Source: Thermocrinis sp. (GTDB taxonomy: Bacteria > Aquificota > Aquificia > Aquificales > Aquificaceae). Taken from it: a stretch of 6,982 bases of DNA. Position numbers and translations under genes: made by a program. The stretch is from positions 1 to 6,982 of the forward strand of contig WYEK01000103.1 of the NCBI GenBank assembly GCA_009903855.1. The letters run 5' to 3'. Below the pieces are notes generated by a model. The model was not told where the DNA came from, made no database searches, and saw nothing but the letters and a program-made list of their open reading frames with translations. Below are positions 1 to 5,427 of this stretch, piece after piece (position 1 is the stretch's first letter; each line of letters opens with the position of its first letter).

Positions 1-379
1 AGACCTAAAAAGTATTCCTCCTTATGTTACTCAAACCTTCTTTGAGCACGGCATACTATACGAGGACAATGTCTTCCTGTCTTTGGTAAAGAAAGAAGAA
101 CCTTTTGGTGTAAGTACTTTCTTAAAAGGAAGTATCACGCCGGGACTTAGGCTTGTGGAGATTAGATACGGATACATGGAAGTATTAGACATTGATAAAG
201 AGCTAAAAGCAGTTGGAATTTACGAAAGAGCCATATTCTACGGAATTGAATACATATACACAGATAAGTTAATCTGGAAACTTTTCAGTTTTCTAAAGCG
301 TGTCACACCAAACTTTGTGGAGTTTTACAGATTTCCTCATGGAAAGCTTCATGGTGTAGCAGTCAGGGTTGAGTTTTAG
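1..379 (+). CDS. kup: Kup-type potassium uptake transporter, C-terminal part (5' end outside window)
   Basis: The frame is open from base 2 to the TAG at 377-379, giving 125 visible residues. The first candidate start (TTG at 83) is an internal leucine codon, so the gene begins outside the window. The fragment resembles the cytoplasmic C-terminal domain of KUP/HAK/KT proton-coupled K+ transporters. It has a 'his-gly-ile-leu-tyr-glu' stretch near residues 16-21, where the family reads roughly HN-x-VLHE, then RYGYME near 55-60 (family RYGF-x-E). Next come a tyrosine-rich segment followed by an IWKLFSFLKR stretch, and an ending of the form 'lysine-leucine-x-GVAVRVEF' (family VVELG-x-VEI). The membrane segments of a full Kup (about 600 residues) would lie upstream. 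There is no overlap with the next gene and a promoter lies between them, so it probably belongs to a separate transcript. Identification rests on remembered family pattern only. Confidence 0.7.
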   Translation, partial: DLKSIPPYVTQTFFEHGILYEDNVFLSLVKKEEPFGVSTFLKGSITPGLRLVEIRYGYMEVLDIDKELKAVGIYERAIFYGIEYIYTDKLIWKLFSFLKRVTPNFVEFYRFPHGKLHGVAVRVEF

Positions 380-435
380 AATGAGGTTTAAAAGGTGTCC
401 CAGTGGAAATTCTAAAACAGCCTCCCTTTACATCT

Positions 436-444
436 TGGTATAAT
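436..444 (+). promoter_or_regulatory. Extended -10 promoter (TGGTATAAT) for the six-gene operon
   Basis: A perfect TATAAT at 439-444 is preceded by TG one base upstream (436-437), which makes an extended -10 element. No good -35 box sits 16-18 bases upstream (aacagc at 416-421), as is usual for extended -10 promoters. Transcription would start near 451, giving a leader of about 40 bases before the ATG at 493. It lies in the only sizeable gap between the kup-like gene and the next gene. Confidence 0.6.
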
Positions 445-492
445 AAAAAAGGTTGCAGTTATCAATAAGAGGAAACCTAGAGGAGGAGTATA

Positions 493-810
493 ATGTCAAA
501 GGAATTTGAGCTTGGCATAGGGCTTTTGAAGAAAATATACACTGAACTGCAAGCTCTGAGCACAGCGGAAGATAAGCGCCAAGTAAAAGAGTTAATGCAA
601 GCTATTATGAACCCTCTAGTGGCAGGGGCTTATCAGATAAAGGTAGGAGAGGGACCTCAGAAGGACAAGCTTTTGGAGATTCTCTTTCCTTTGATAAGAG
701 AACTTAGGGATATGCAAAACCTTGAATCCATCAGAACTTTGGCTAGTGAGCTGGTCAATGCCTTGAACGCCATAGAAGAAGAGGTGGCTACGCAAGAGGG
801 TAGCAGTTAA
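493..810 (+). CDS. Unrecognised 105-residue helical protein, first gene of the operon
   Basis: I do not recognise this protein. The ATG at 493 follows a strong Shine-Dalgarno (AGGAGG at 481-486, six bases away) and an extended -10 promoter, so the gene is very likely real and well translated. The product is small, acidic toward its C-terminus, free of cysteine and without a signal peptide or membrane segment. The sequence suggests about three amphipathic helices: roughly residues 3-22 (IGLLKKIYTELQALS), 25-45, and a long one at about 57-98 that could form a coiled coil or helical hairpin. No catalytic or metal-binding motif is visible. The TAA stop overlaps the panB ATG by one base (TAATG), so translation of panB is probably coupled to it. 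It could be a lineage-specific regulatory or scaffold protein, but position is the only clue. Confidence 0.8.
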   Translation: MSKEFELGIGLLKKIYTELQALSTAEDKRQVKELMQAIMNPLVAGAYQIKVGEGPQKDKLLEILFPLIRELRDMQNLESIRTLASELVNALNAIEEEVATQEGSS

Positions 811-1604
811 TGAAAACCACCATTCGGACCCTTTTCAATAAAAAGGAAAAAGGACAAAAGATCACTATGATTTCCACTTATGATTATCTATCTGCCAAAC
901 TGTGCGAACAGGTGGGTATAGATTGCATACTGGTAGGTGATTCTTTGGGTATGGTTTTTCAGGGGAAAGACTCCACCTTGGAGGTCACCGTAGAGGAAAT
1001 GATCTATCACACAAAGGCAGTCAGAAGGGGAGCCAAGGAGAGCTTTGTTATAGCAGATATGCCCTTTATGAGCTACCAAGTTAGCGTGGAGAAAGCCGTT
1101 GAAAATTGCGGTAGGCTAATAAAGGAAGGTGGAGCCAACGCGGTTAAGCTAGAAGGAGGAGAAGAGATAGCAGATTTGGTTTATAAGCTTGTACGCATAG
1201 GCATTCCAGTGGTTGGGCATCTGGGTTTTACTCCTCAGAAGATAAATACAATAGGAGGCTACAGGGTGGTTGGTAGGGAGGAGGAGGCAGAAAGAGTTAA
1301 GAAAGATTTTAAAATATTAGAAGAGGCGGGCGCATTCATGATAGTGCTAGAAGCAATGCCCACAGAGCTTGCTAAGGAGCTCACACAATCTGCTAGGTCT
1401 ATAACAATAGGCATAGGGGCGGGACCCTATTGCCACGGACAAGTTCTTGTTTTTTACGACCTTGTGGGGTTAGTGGAAGATATAAAGCCAAAGTTTGTCA
1501 GGAGGTACATGAACTCCGCAGAGCTTTTTAGAAAGGCCTTGGAAGAGTTCAAAAGGGATGTAGAAAGTGGAAGCTTTCCTTCTGAGGAAGAAAGCTATGG
1601 ATGA
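810..1604 (+). CDS. panB: 3-methyl-2-oxobutanoate hydroxymethyltransferase (PanB)
   Basis: PanB transfers a hydroxymethyl group from 5,10-methylene-tetrahydrofolate to 2-oxoisovalerate, giving ketopantoate. This is the first committed step of pantothenate and CoA synthesis, in the cytoplasm. The 264-residue length is normal for this TIM-barrel family. The expected metal ligands are visible: D44 in LVGDSLG, D83 in IADMPF and E115 in VKLEGG, with K113 beside the last. E180 in VLEAMP matches the catalytic glutamate. GHLGFTPQ at 135-142 and GIGAG at 200-204 are also family motifs. One oddity: in the usually conserved DGQ-V-L-V-x-HD segment, histidine (H208) replaces the aspartate and tyrosine (Y215) replaces the histidine. 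The ATG overlaps the previous stop by one base, with only a weak ribosome-binding site (AGAGGG at 795-800), which fits translational coupling. The gene ends inside the start of the pilB-like gene. Confidence 0.96.
   Translation: MKTTIRTLFNKKEKGQKITMISTYDYLSAKLCEQVGIDCILVGDSLGMVFQGKDSTLEVTVEEMIYHTKAVRRGAKESFVIADMPFMSYQVSVEKAVENCGRLIKEGGANAVKLEGGEEIADLVYKLVRIGIPVVGHLGFTPQKINTIGGYRVVGREEEAERVKKDFKILEEAGAFMIVLEAMPTELAKELTQSARSITIGIGAGPYCHGQVLVFYDLVGLVEDIKPKFVRRYMNSAELFRKALEEFKRDVESGSFPSEEESYG
1584..1590 (+). promoter_or_regulatory. Ribosome-binding site that sets the pilB start at 1597
   Basis: GAGGAAG ends six bases before the ATG at 1597. The longer alternative, GTG at 1567, would add ten residues but has no comparable site at the right distance. 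It lies inside the panB coding sequence. Confidence 0.65.
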
Positions 1605-3297
1605 GGCAAAACTTTTAGAGTTTCTCAGCAGGTTCGGATACATAACAAAAGAGCAAGCCCAAAAAGCGAGCTCTTCTAAGGAAAAGAACGAAGACATTAT
1701 AATAACCCTTCTAAGGCTTGGTTTTATGGACGACGAAAAGCTTCTGGATTTTTACACAAAATATGCCCCACAAAAGTTATGGAAAGGTGACTTAAAAAGC
1801 ATAAACATACCCGCCCAGGTCCTCAACAAAATACCTCAAGATATCCTAAAAAAGCATTTAATTGCGCCAGTTTCTTACCAAGATGGTAAGCTAACCGTAG
1901 TCATGGTAAATCCTTTCAATCAATCTGCTATAAATGAGCTAAGATTTGCCAGCAAGATTGACAACATAGTATCCTACACAGCGTCTAAAAAAGCAATAGA
2001 AGATATACTAGACAGGCTATATCCACAAACGCAGGACATACTTGAAGAGATTGGCGAAGTTAGCGAAATAGAGATAGAAACATCAGAATCAGAACTATCT
2101 TTGGATCTTATAAGTAAAGAAGCAGGAGAAGCACCCATAGTTAGGCTTGCAAATTTTCTTATTATGGAGGCAGTAAATTTAGGTGCATCCGATATACACA
2201 TAGAGCCTCAGGAAAAAAAGCTAGTAGTCAGGTATAGGGTGGATGGTGTGCTAAGGATATTTCATGAGTTTCCCATAAATATCAAAGATGCACTTACTGC
2301 AAGGTTTAAGATAATGGCAAATCTGGATATTTCTGAGAGACGTAAGCCCCAGGATGGTAGGATAAGGGCAAAGATAGGCAATAAAAAGGTAGACCTAAGG
2401 GTTTCTACTGTTCCCGTAGTGTATGGTGAAAAGATAGTTATGAGAATACAGGAAGCAGAGAAATATTTGAGTGTGAGATTGGAAGACCTTGGGTTTGAAC
2501 CCGATGACCTTGAAAAATTTAGAAAGGCAATCTGGACACCTTGGGGCATGATTTTAGTGACGGGTCCGACGGGTTCGGGAAAAACGACTACTTTGTATGC
2601 TGCATTGATGGAACGCAACAGCCCTGAGGTTAACATAATGACTGCAGAGGACCCGGTGGAGGTTTCTATCCCCGGATTAAATCAGGTACAGGTTAACGAA
2701 AGAGTAGGACTTACCTTTGCCTCAGTTCTAAGAGCCTTCTTAAGACAGGACCCAGATATAATCCTCATAGGTGAGATAAGGGATACAGAAACTGCAGAGA
2801 TAGGTATAAGGGCAGCCCTTACGGGTCATTTGGTTTTTTCTACCCTGCACACCAACGATGCCCTCTCCTCCATAACAAGGCTCGTTGATATGGGTATAGA
2901 GCCCTTCTTAGTGGGTTCCTCCCTAATACTCGTGGTAGCACAAAGGTTAGTAAGAAAACTGTGTCCCAAGTGTAAGCTTGTAGATGATACCCCGAGGGAA
3001 GCTTTGGTTAGATTGGGAGTGTTAAAAAGCTTAGACGAGAATATAACCATATACAAGGCTAATCCAAAGGGGTGTGATGAATGTAAGGGAACTGGCTACA
3101 AAGGAAGAACCGCAGTTCATGAGATTTTAGAGGTAGACGAAGAAATGAGAAAGTTGATCGTTAAAGGTGCCACCGCCGAAGACATAAGAGACCTTGCTAG
3201 AAGGAAAGGTATGCGCACCCTCTATGAGGCGGGAATACTGAAGGTGCGTAGAGGAATAACAGATATAGCTGAGGTGGAGAGGGTTCTCGCAAAGTGA
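1597..3297 (+). CDS. pilB: Type IV pilus / type II secretion assembly ATPase (PilB/GspE family)
   Basis: This is a hexameric cytoplasmic ATPase that powers assembly of type IV pili or type II secretion pseudopili at the inner membrane. From the ATG at 1597 it has 566 residues, typical of PilB. Residues about 1-145 look like the N-terminal MshEN/GspE-N domain. The ATPase core follows an acidic linker (about 146-165). It has Walker A GPTGSGKT (323-330), an Asp box TAEDPVE (349-355), a Walker B region DPDIILIGEIRD (385-396) with catalytic E393, and a His box ending STLHTND (415-421). A CPKC/CDEC pair (456-459, 493-496) is the zinc-binding tetracysteine found in PilB and GspE but not in PilT. The start overlaps panB by eight bases (ATGGATGA), and the stop overlaps the next start by four. 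No pilC, pilT or secretin gene is in the window, so PilB versus GspE is unresolved. I favour PilB. Confidence 0.92.
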   Translation: MDEAKLLEFLSRFGYITKEQAQKASSSKEKNEDIIITLLRLGFMDDEKLLDFYTKYAPQKLWKGDLKSINIPAQVLNKIPQDILKKHLIAPVSYQDGKLTVVMVNPFNQSAINELRFASKIDNIVSYTASKKAIEDILDRLYPQTQDILEEIGEVSEIEIETSESELSLDLISKEAGEAPIVRLANFLIMEAVNLGASDIHIEPQEKKLVVRYRVDGVLRIFHEFPINIKDALTARFKIMANLDISERRKPQDGRIRAKIGNKKVDLRVSTVPVVYGEKIVMRIQEAEKYLSVRLEDLGFEPDDLEKFRKAIWTPWGMILVTGPTGSGKTTTLYAALMERNSPEVNIMTAEDPVEVSIPGLNQVQVNERVGLTFASVLRAFLRQDPDIILIGEIRDTETAEIGIRAALTGHLVFSTLHTNDALSSITRLVDMGIEPFLVGSSLILVVAQRLVRKLCPKCKLVDDTPREALVRLGVLKSLDENITIYKANPKGCDECKGTGYKGRTAVHEILEVDEEMRKLIVKGATAEDIRDLARRKGMRTLYEAGILKVRRGITDIAEVERVLAK

Positions 3298-3674
3298 TCT
3301 ACAGAAGGAGGGTACAATTTTACGAAACGGATGCCCAGGGTGTTATGCATCATTCAAACTACTTCAGGCTCTTTGAAGAGGCAAGGGGCGAGCTACTCAG
3401 AAGTCTGGGAATTCCCTACTCCAAACTTAGGGAAGAGGGTTATGAGGCGGTCCTTTTGGAGGCAGAGTGTAGGTTTAAAAAGCCTATCTTTTACGATGAA
3501 GAGGTATGCGTAGAGATAAAATTGGATAGTATGGACAGGTATTTTTTTAGCTTTAGTTACCTGGTGTCTGTAGAGGACAGCCTGAGGGCGGAGGGAAGAA
3601 CTAAGCACTGCTTTGTTAAAGGGGGCAGACTAACATCTATTCCCAAAAAGGTAAAGGAACTTTTTGATGTTTGA
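3294..3674 (+). CDS. YbgC-like acyl-CoA thioesterase (4HBT hotdog fold)
   Basis: This cytoplasmic hotdog-fold protein most likely hydrolyses acyl-CoA thioesters. The 126-residue length fits the family. The N-terminus carries the 4HBT/YbgC signature: Y10-E-T-D13-A-Q-G16-V followed by HHSNYFRLFEEAR (19-31). D13 corresponds to the catalytic aspartate, and H19, N22, Y23 and E28 are also typical. The GTG start at 3294 sits in a four-base GTGA overlap with the pilB stop, indicating coupled translation. In proteobacteria YbgC is encoded with the tol-pal genes, but none are seen here, so a link to envelope maintenance is only a suggestion. The family also includes 4-hydroxybenzoyl-CoA thioesterases and small menaquinone-pathway thioesterases, so the substrate cannot be assigned. 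Confidence 0.88.
   Translation: MIYRRRVQFYETDAQGVMHHSNYFRLFEEARGELLRSLGIPYSKLREEGYEAVLLEAECRFKKPIFYDEEVCVEIKLDSMDRYFFSFSYLVSVEDSLRAEGRTKHCFVKGGRLTSIPKKVKELFDV
3654..3659 (+). promoter_or_regulatory. Ribosome-binding site that sets the membrane protein start at 3667
   Basis: AAGGAA ends seven bases before the ATG at 3667. An adjacent TTG at 3664 would add only one residue and is the poorer choice. Confidence 0.5.
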
Positions 3675-4086
3675 AAAGCTTATCCTTTCCCTTTACACAG
3701 GTACGCTGTTTTCCATAGTCTTTTTGGTAGCACCCGTTCTCTTGCGGACCGAAAAGGACAAAAATCTTGCGGGTAGATTTTATGGAAGGATTCTCTGGAG
3801 GTTTTACAAACTTGCATTTTTTATGCTTTTGTTTTATTTTCTATTAGCTGATGAAAAAGTATATACCCTCCTGCTTATGGTTGGTTTGGCGTTGAACGTA
3901 TGGCTGTCTTTTTATCTAAAAAATCTCAAAAGGGACCTGGGGGATATAGACCAAATTGATTACAATCACCCCAAGAGAATTAAGTTCAGAAGGCTTTCTT
4001 TGTTATCCACCGCCCTTTTCTTTATAAACTTTTTGCTTTCCATTTTTGTTCTAATAAAAACCTTTGGAGGTGTAGATGGAGTATAG
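3667..4086 (+). CDS. Small four-helix membrane protein, DUF4149/TMEM205-like
   Basis: The protein has 139 residues from the ATG at 3667, which overlaps the previous stop by eight bases (ATGTTTGA). Four hydrophobic segments are visible at about 4-26, 45-62, 65-84 and 111-131. A basic, polar loop (about 85-109) separates the last two, so it should be an inner-membrane protein. The first helix with a small-residue start and an ending 'VAPVLL', followed by AGRFYGRILWRFY (35-47), resembles the DUF4149 pattern of a helix ending in AP-x-LF and then an AG-x-x-x-G-x-x-F stretch. The function of that family is not established, and the match is from memory. It is followed immediately by infC, whose ATG lies inside its last codons. 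Confidence 0.75.
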   Translation: MFEKLILSLYTGTLFSIVFLVAPVLLRTEKDKNLAGRFYGRILWRFYKLAFFMLLFYFLLADEKVYTLLLMVGLALNVWLSFYLKNLKRDLGDIDQIDYNHPKRIKFRRLSLLSTALFFINFLLSIFVLIKTFGGVDGV

Positions 4087-4588
4087 GGTAAACAGACAGA
4101 TAAGGGCAAAGGAAGTCAGGCTTATTGACCAAGATGGAAAGCAGATAGGCATAGTGCCACTTCAAGAAGCTTTAAGAATTGCGGAGGAAAGAGGGTTGGA
4201 CCTGGTGGAAATAGCCCCAAACGCCAACCCTCCCGTTTGTAAGCTATTAGATTACGGAAAGTTTTTGTATGAGCTAAAAAAGAAAGAGAAGGAAGCAAGG
4301 AAGAAGCAAAAGGAACACTCTATGGAAGTAAAGGATATTAATCTTTCTTTGCGTATTGATGAGCATGACCTTAGGGTAAAACTAAAGCACATGAGAGAAT
4401 TTTTGGAAGATGGGGACAAGGTGAGGGTTAGAATAAGGTTCAAGGGTAGGGAAAACGCTCATCCAGAACTGGGAGATAGATTGGTCAATAGGATTGTGGA
4501 GGAACTCTCAGACTGTGGACAACTTGAGGGACCACCCAAAAAGGAAGGAAACTTTTTGACCTTTGCCCTTTTGCCAAAAAAGAAGTAG
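4076..4588 (+). CDS. infC: Translation initiation factor IF-3
   Basis: IF-3 binds the 30S subunit, prevents premature 50S joining and checks start codon and initiator tRNA pairing. All 170 residues fit. The N-terminal domain starts with YRVN-x-x-I (3-9) and includes LDLVEIAPNANPPVCK (41-56). The IF3 signature KLLDYGKFLYELKKK follows (56-70), then a lysine/glutamate-rich linker helix (about 66-82). The C-terminal domain contains the conserved RFKGRE (121-126). The start is fixed: an in-frame TAG (4073-4075) directly precedes the ATG, so no rare AUU start as in E. coli infC is possible. GGAGG at 4066-4070 is the ribosome-binding site, inside the membrane-protein gene, and the two genes overlap by 11 bases. 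rpmI and rplT, the usual partners, do not follow; a convergent tRNA gene does. Confidence 0.97.
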   Translation: MEYRVNRQIRAKEVRLIDQDGKQIGIVPLQEALRIAEERGLDLVEIAPNANPPVCKLLDYGKFLYELKKKEKEARKKQKEHSMEVKDINLSLRIDEHDLRVKLKHMREFLEDGDKVRVRIRFKGRENAHPELGDRLVNRIVEELSDCGQLEGPPKKEGNFLTFALLPKKK

Positions 4589-4592
4589 TTTT

Positions 4593-4667
4593 TGGTGGAG
4601 CGGAGGGGATTTGAACCCCCGACCTCCTACACGCCAAGCAGGCGCTCTCCCACTGAGCTACCGCCCC
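4593..4667 (-). tRNA. tRNA-Ala (anticodon GGC), CCA encoded
   Basis: The reverse complement folds into a full 75-base cloverleaf. The acceptor is GGGGCGG with CCGCTCC, and includes the G3:U70 wobble pair that is the alanine identity element. The D stem is GCTC/GAGC. The anticodon stem is CCTGC/GTAGG with loop TTGGCGT, giving anticodon GGC (plus-strand 4633-4635), which reads GCC and GCU. The T arm is GGGGG-TTCAAAT-CCCCT. Discriminator A73 is followed by an encoded CCA (4593-4595). It lies four bases past the infC stop on the opposite strand and 22 bases downstream of the mlaE stop on its own strand, with its own promoter just upstream. Confidence 0.97.
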
Positions 4668-4683
4668 TCTATACGGAAAAATA

Positions 4684-4710
4684 ATTATATCAAAAGATTA
4701 TCGCTGTCAA
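4684..4710 (-). promoter_or_regulatory. Promoter of tRNA-Ala, embedded in the 3' end of mlaE
   Basis: Reading the minus strand, a perfect -35 box TTGACA (4705-4710) is followed after 15 bases by TATAAT (4684-4689). The -10 is preceded by TG (extended form TGATATAAT, 4684-4692). The spacer is shorter than the 17-base ideal, which the extended -10 could offset. The first tRNA base is 16 bases past the -10, so the expected start leaves a leader of about nine bases, normal for a tRNA gene. The -35 box and spacer lie in the last mlaE codons. Confidence 0.75.
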
Positions 4711-5427
4711 GAAGTAGTCGGATATCAGTAACAACATAGAAGATGTAACCACGCTGTTGGTGGTAGCCCTGCCAACACCTTCGGTACCACCTTTTGTGTA
4801 AAATCCAAAATAGCAACTAATCGCAGTGATTATAAAACCAAAGAAGGTAGCCTTGTATAATCCGCCTAAAAAGTCATGCAGTTCAGTGAGGTCCTTCATC
4901 TTTTCCCAGAATAGATATTCGTTAACTCCAAAGAGCTTTACCGCCACAAACCATCCACCAAAGATACCCGCTATGTTGGACAAGACGGTTAGCATTGGAA
5001 CGCCAAGCGTTCCGGCCACTATTCGGGGTGTGATAAGATAGCTCCGAGGGTCCATACCCATTACCTCTAAGGCGTCTATTTGTTCTGTTATGCGCATGGT
5101 TCCTATTTGGGCGGTCATAGCAGAGCCAACACGGGCAACCACCATCAGGGCTGTAAGCACAGGGGCAAGCTCTCTACCCATAGAGAGGGCTACCACTGCT
5201 CCTATTAGAAATTCTGCGTTGAACTTGTGAAAGGTACTGTAGGTTTGCAAGGCTATAACTCCACCACTAAACAGGGAAGTTATTAGCACCACCGGGGTGG
5301 TTTCTGCCCCCAAGTAAGTGAGCTGTTTTATAAAGTGGGTCAATCTTGGAGGATTTTTAAACAGAAAAAATATAGCCCAGAGGGTTAGAAGGGTTGCCTT
5401 GCCTATTTCTTCAAAAAGTTTTAACAT
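4690..5427 (-). CDS. mlaE: MlaE-family ABC transporter permease (lipid transport)
   Basis: MlaE permeases work with an MlaF-type ATPase and an MlaD/MCE substrate-binding protein to move phospholipids between the inner and outer membranes, keeping outer-membrane lipid asymmetry. The 245-residue length is normal. An amphipathic N-terminal stretch is followed by about five hydrophobic segments. The family's central motif runs through residues 85-127: RELAPVLTALMVVARVG, then MRITEQIDALEVMGMDP. GGTEGVGRATTNSVV (213-227) is the conserved C-terminal loop. The ATG at 5425-5427 lies 17 bases inside the end of aroC and has no clear ribosome-binding site at the usual distance (AAAGGAAAGG is over 20 bases upstream), so translation is probably coupled to aroC. 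The ATPase and MCE partners are not in the window. Specificity for phospholipid is assumed from the family. Confidence 0.92.
   Translation of the reverse strand: MLKLFEEIGKATLLTLWAIFFLFKNPPRLTHFIKQLTYLGAETTPVVLITSLFSGGVIALQTYSTFHKFNAEFLIGAVVALSMGRELAPVLTALMVVARVGSAMTAQIGTMRITEQIDALEVMGMDPRSYLITPRIVAGTLGVPMLTVLSNIAGIFGGWFVAVKLFGVNEYLFWEKMKDLTELHDFLGGLYKATFFGFIITAISCYFGFYTKGGTEGVGRATTNSVVTSSMLLLISDYFLTAIIF

Noticed and set aside
83..379. A complete 98-residue gene starting at TTG 83
   Set aside because: The frame is open to the window edge and the upstream residues continue the Kup C-terminal pattern, so the TTG is internal.
448..480. Possible hairpin (AGGTT / AACCT) in the leader of the operon, a candidate riboswitch or attenuator
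   Set aside because: Only five pairs around a 19-base loop, and the leader of about 40 bases is too short for a known riboswitch class.
1567..1596. GTG start at 1567 for the pilB-like gene
   Set aside because: It would overlap panB by 38 bases and lacks a well-placed ribosome-binding site, whereas the ATG at 1597 has GAGGAAG six bases upstream.
4537..4558. Inverted repeat CAAAAAG / CTTTTTG inside the infC 3' end
   Set aside because: A weak A-T stem within conserved coding sequence, explained by Lys and Phe-Leu codons.
4574..4595. Inverted repeat CCAAAAA / TTTTTGG spanning the infC stop and the tRNA CCA end, a possible bidirectional terminator
   Set aside because: The stem is only seven pairs, five of them A-T, with no separate U-run after it. 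In a thermophile it would be unstable, and Lys codons plus the CCA end explain the bases.
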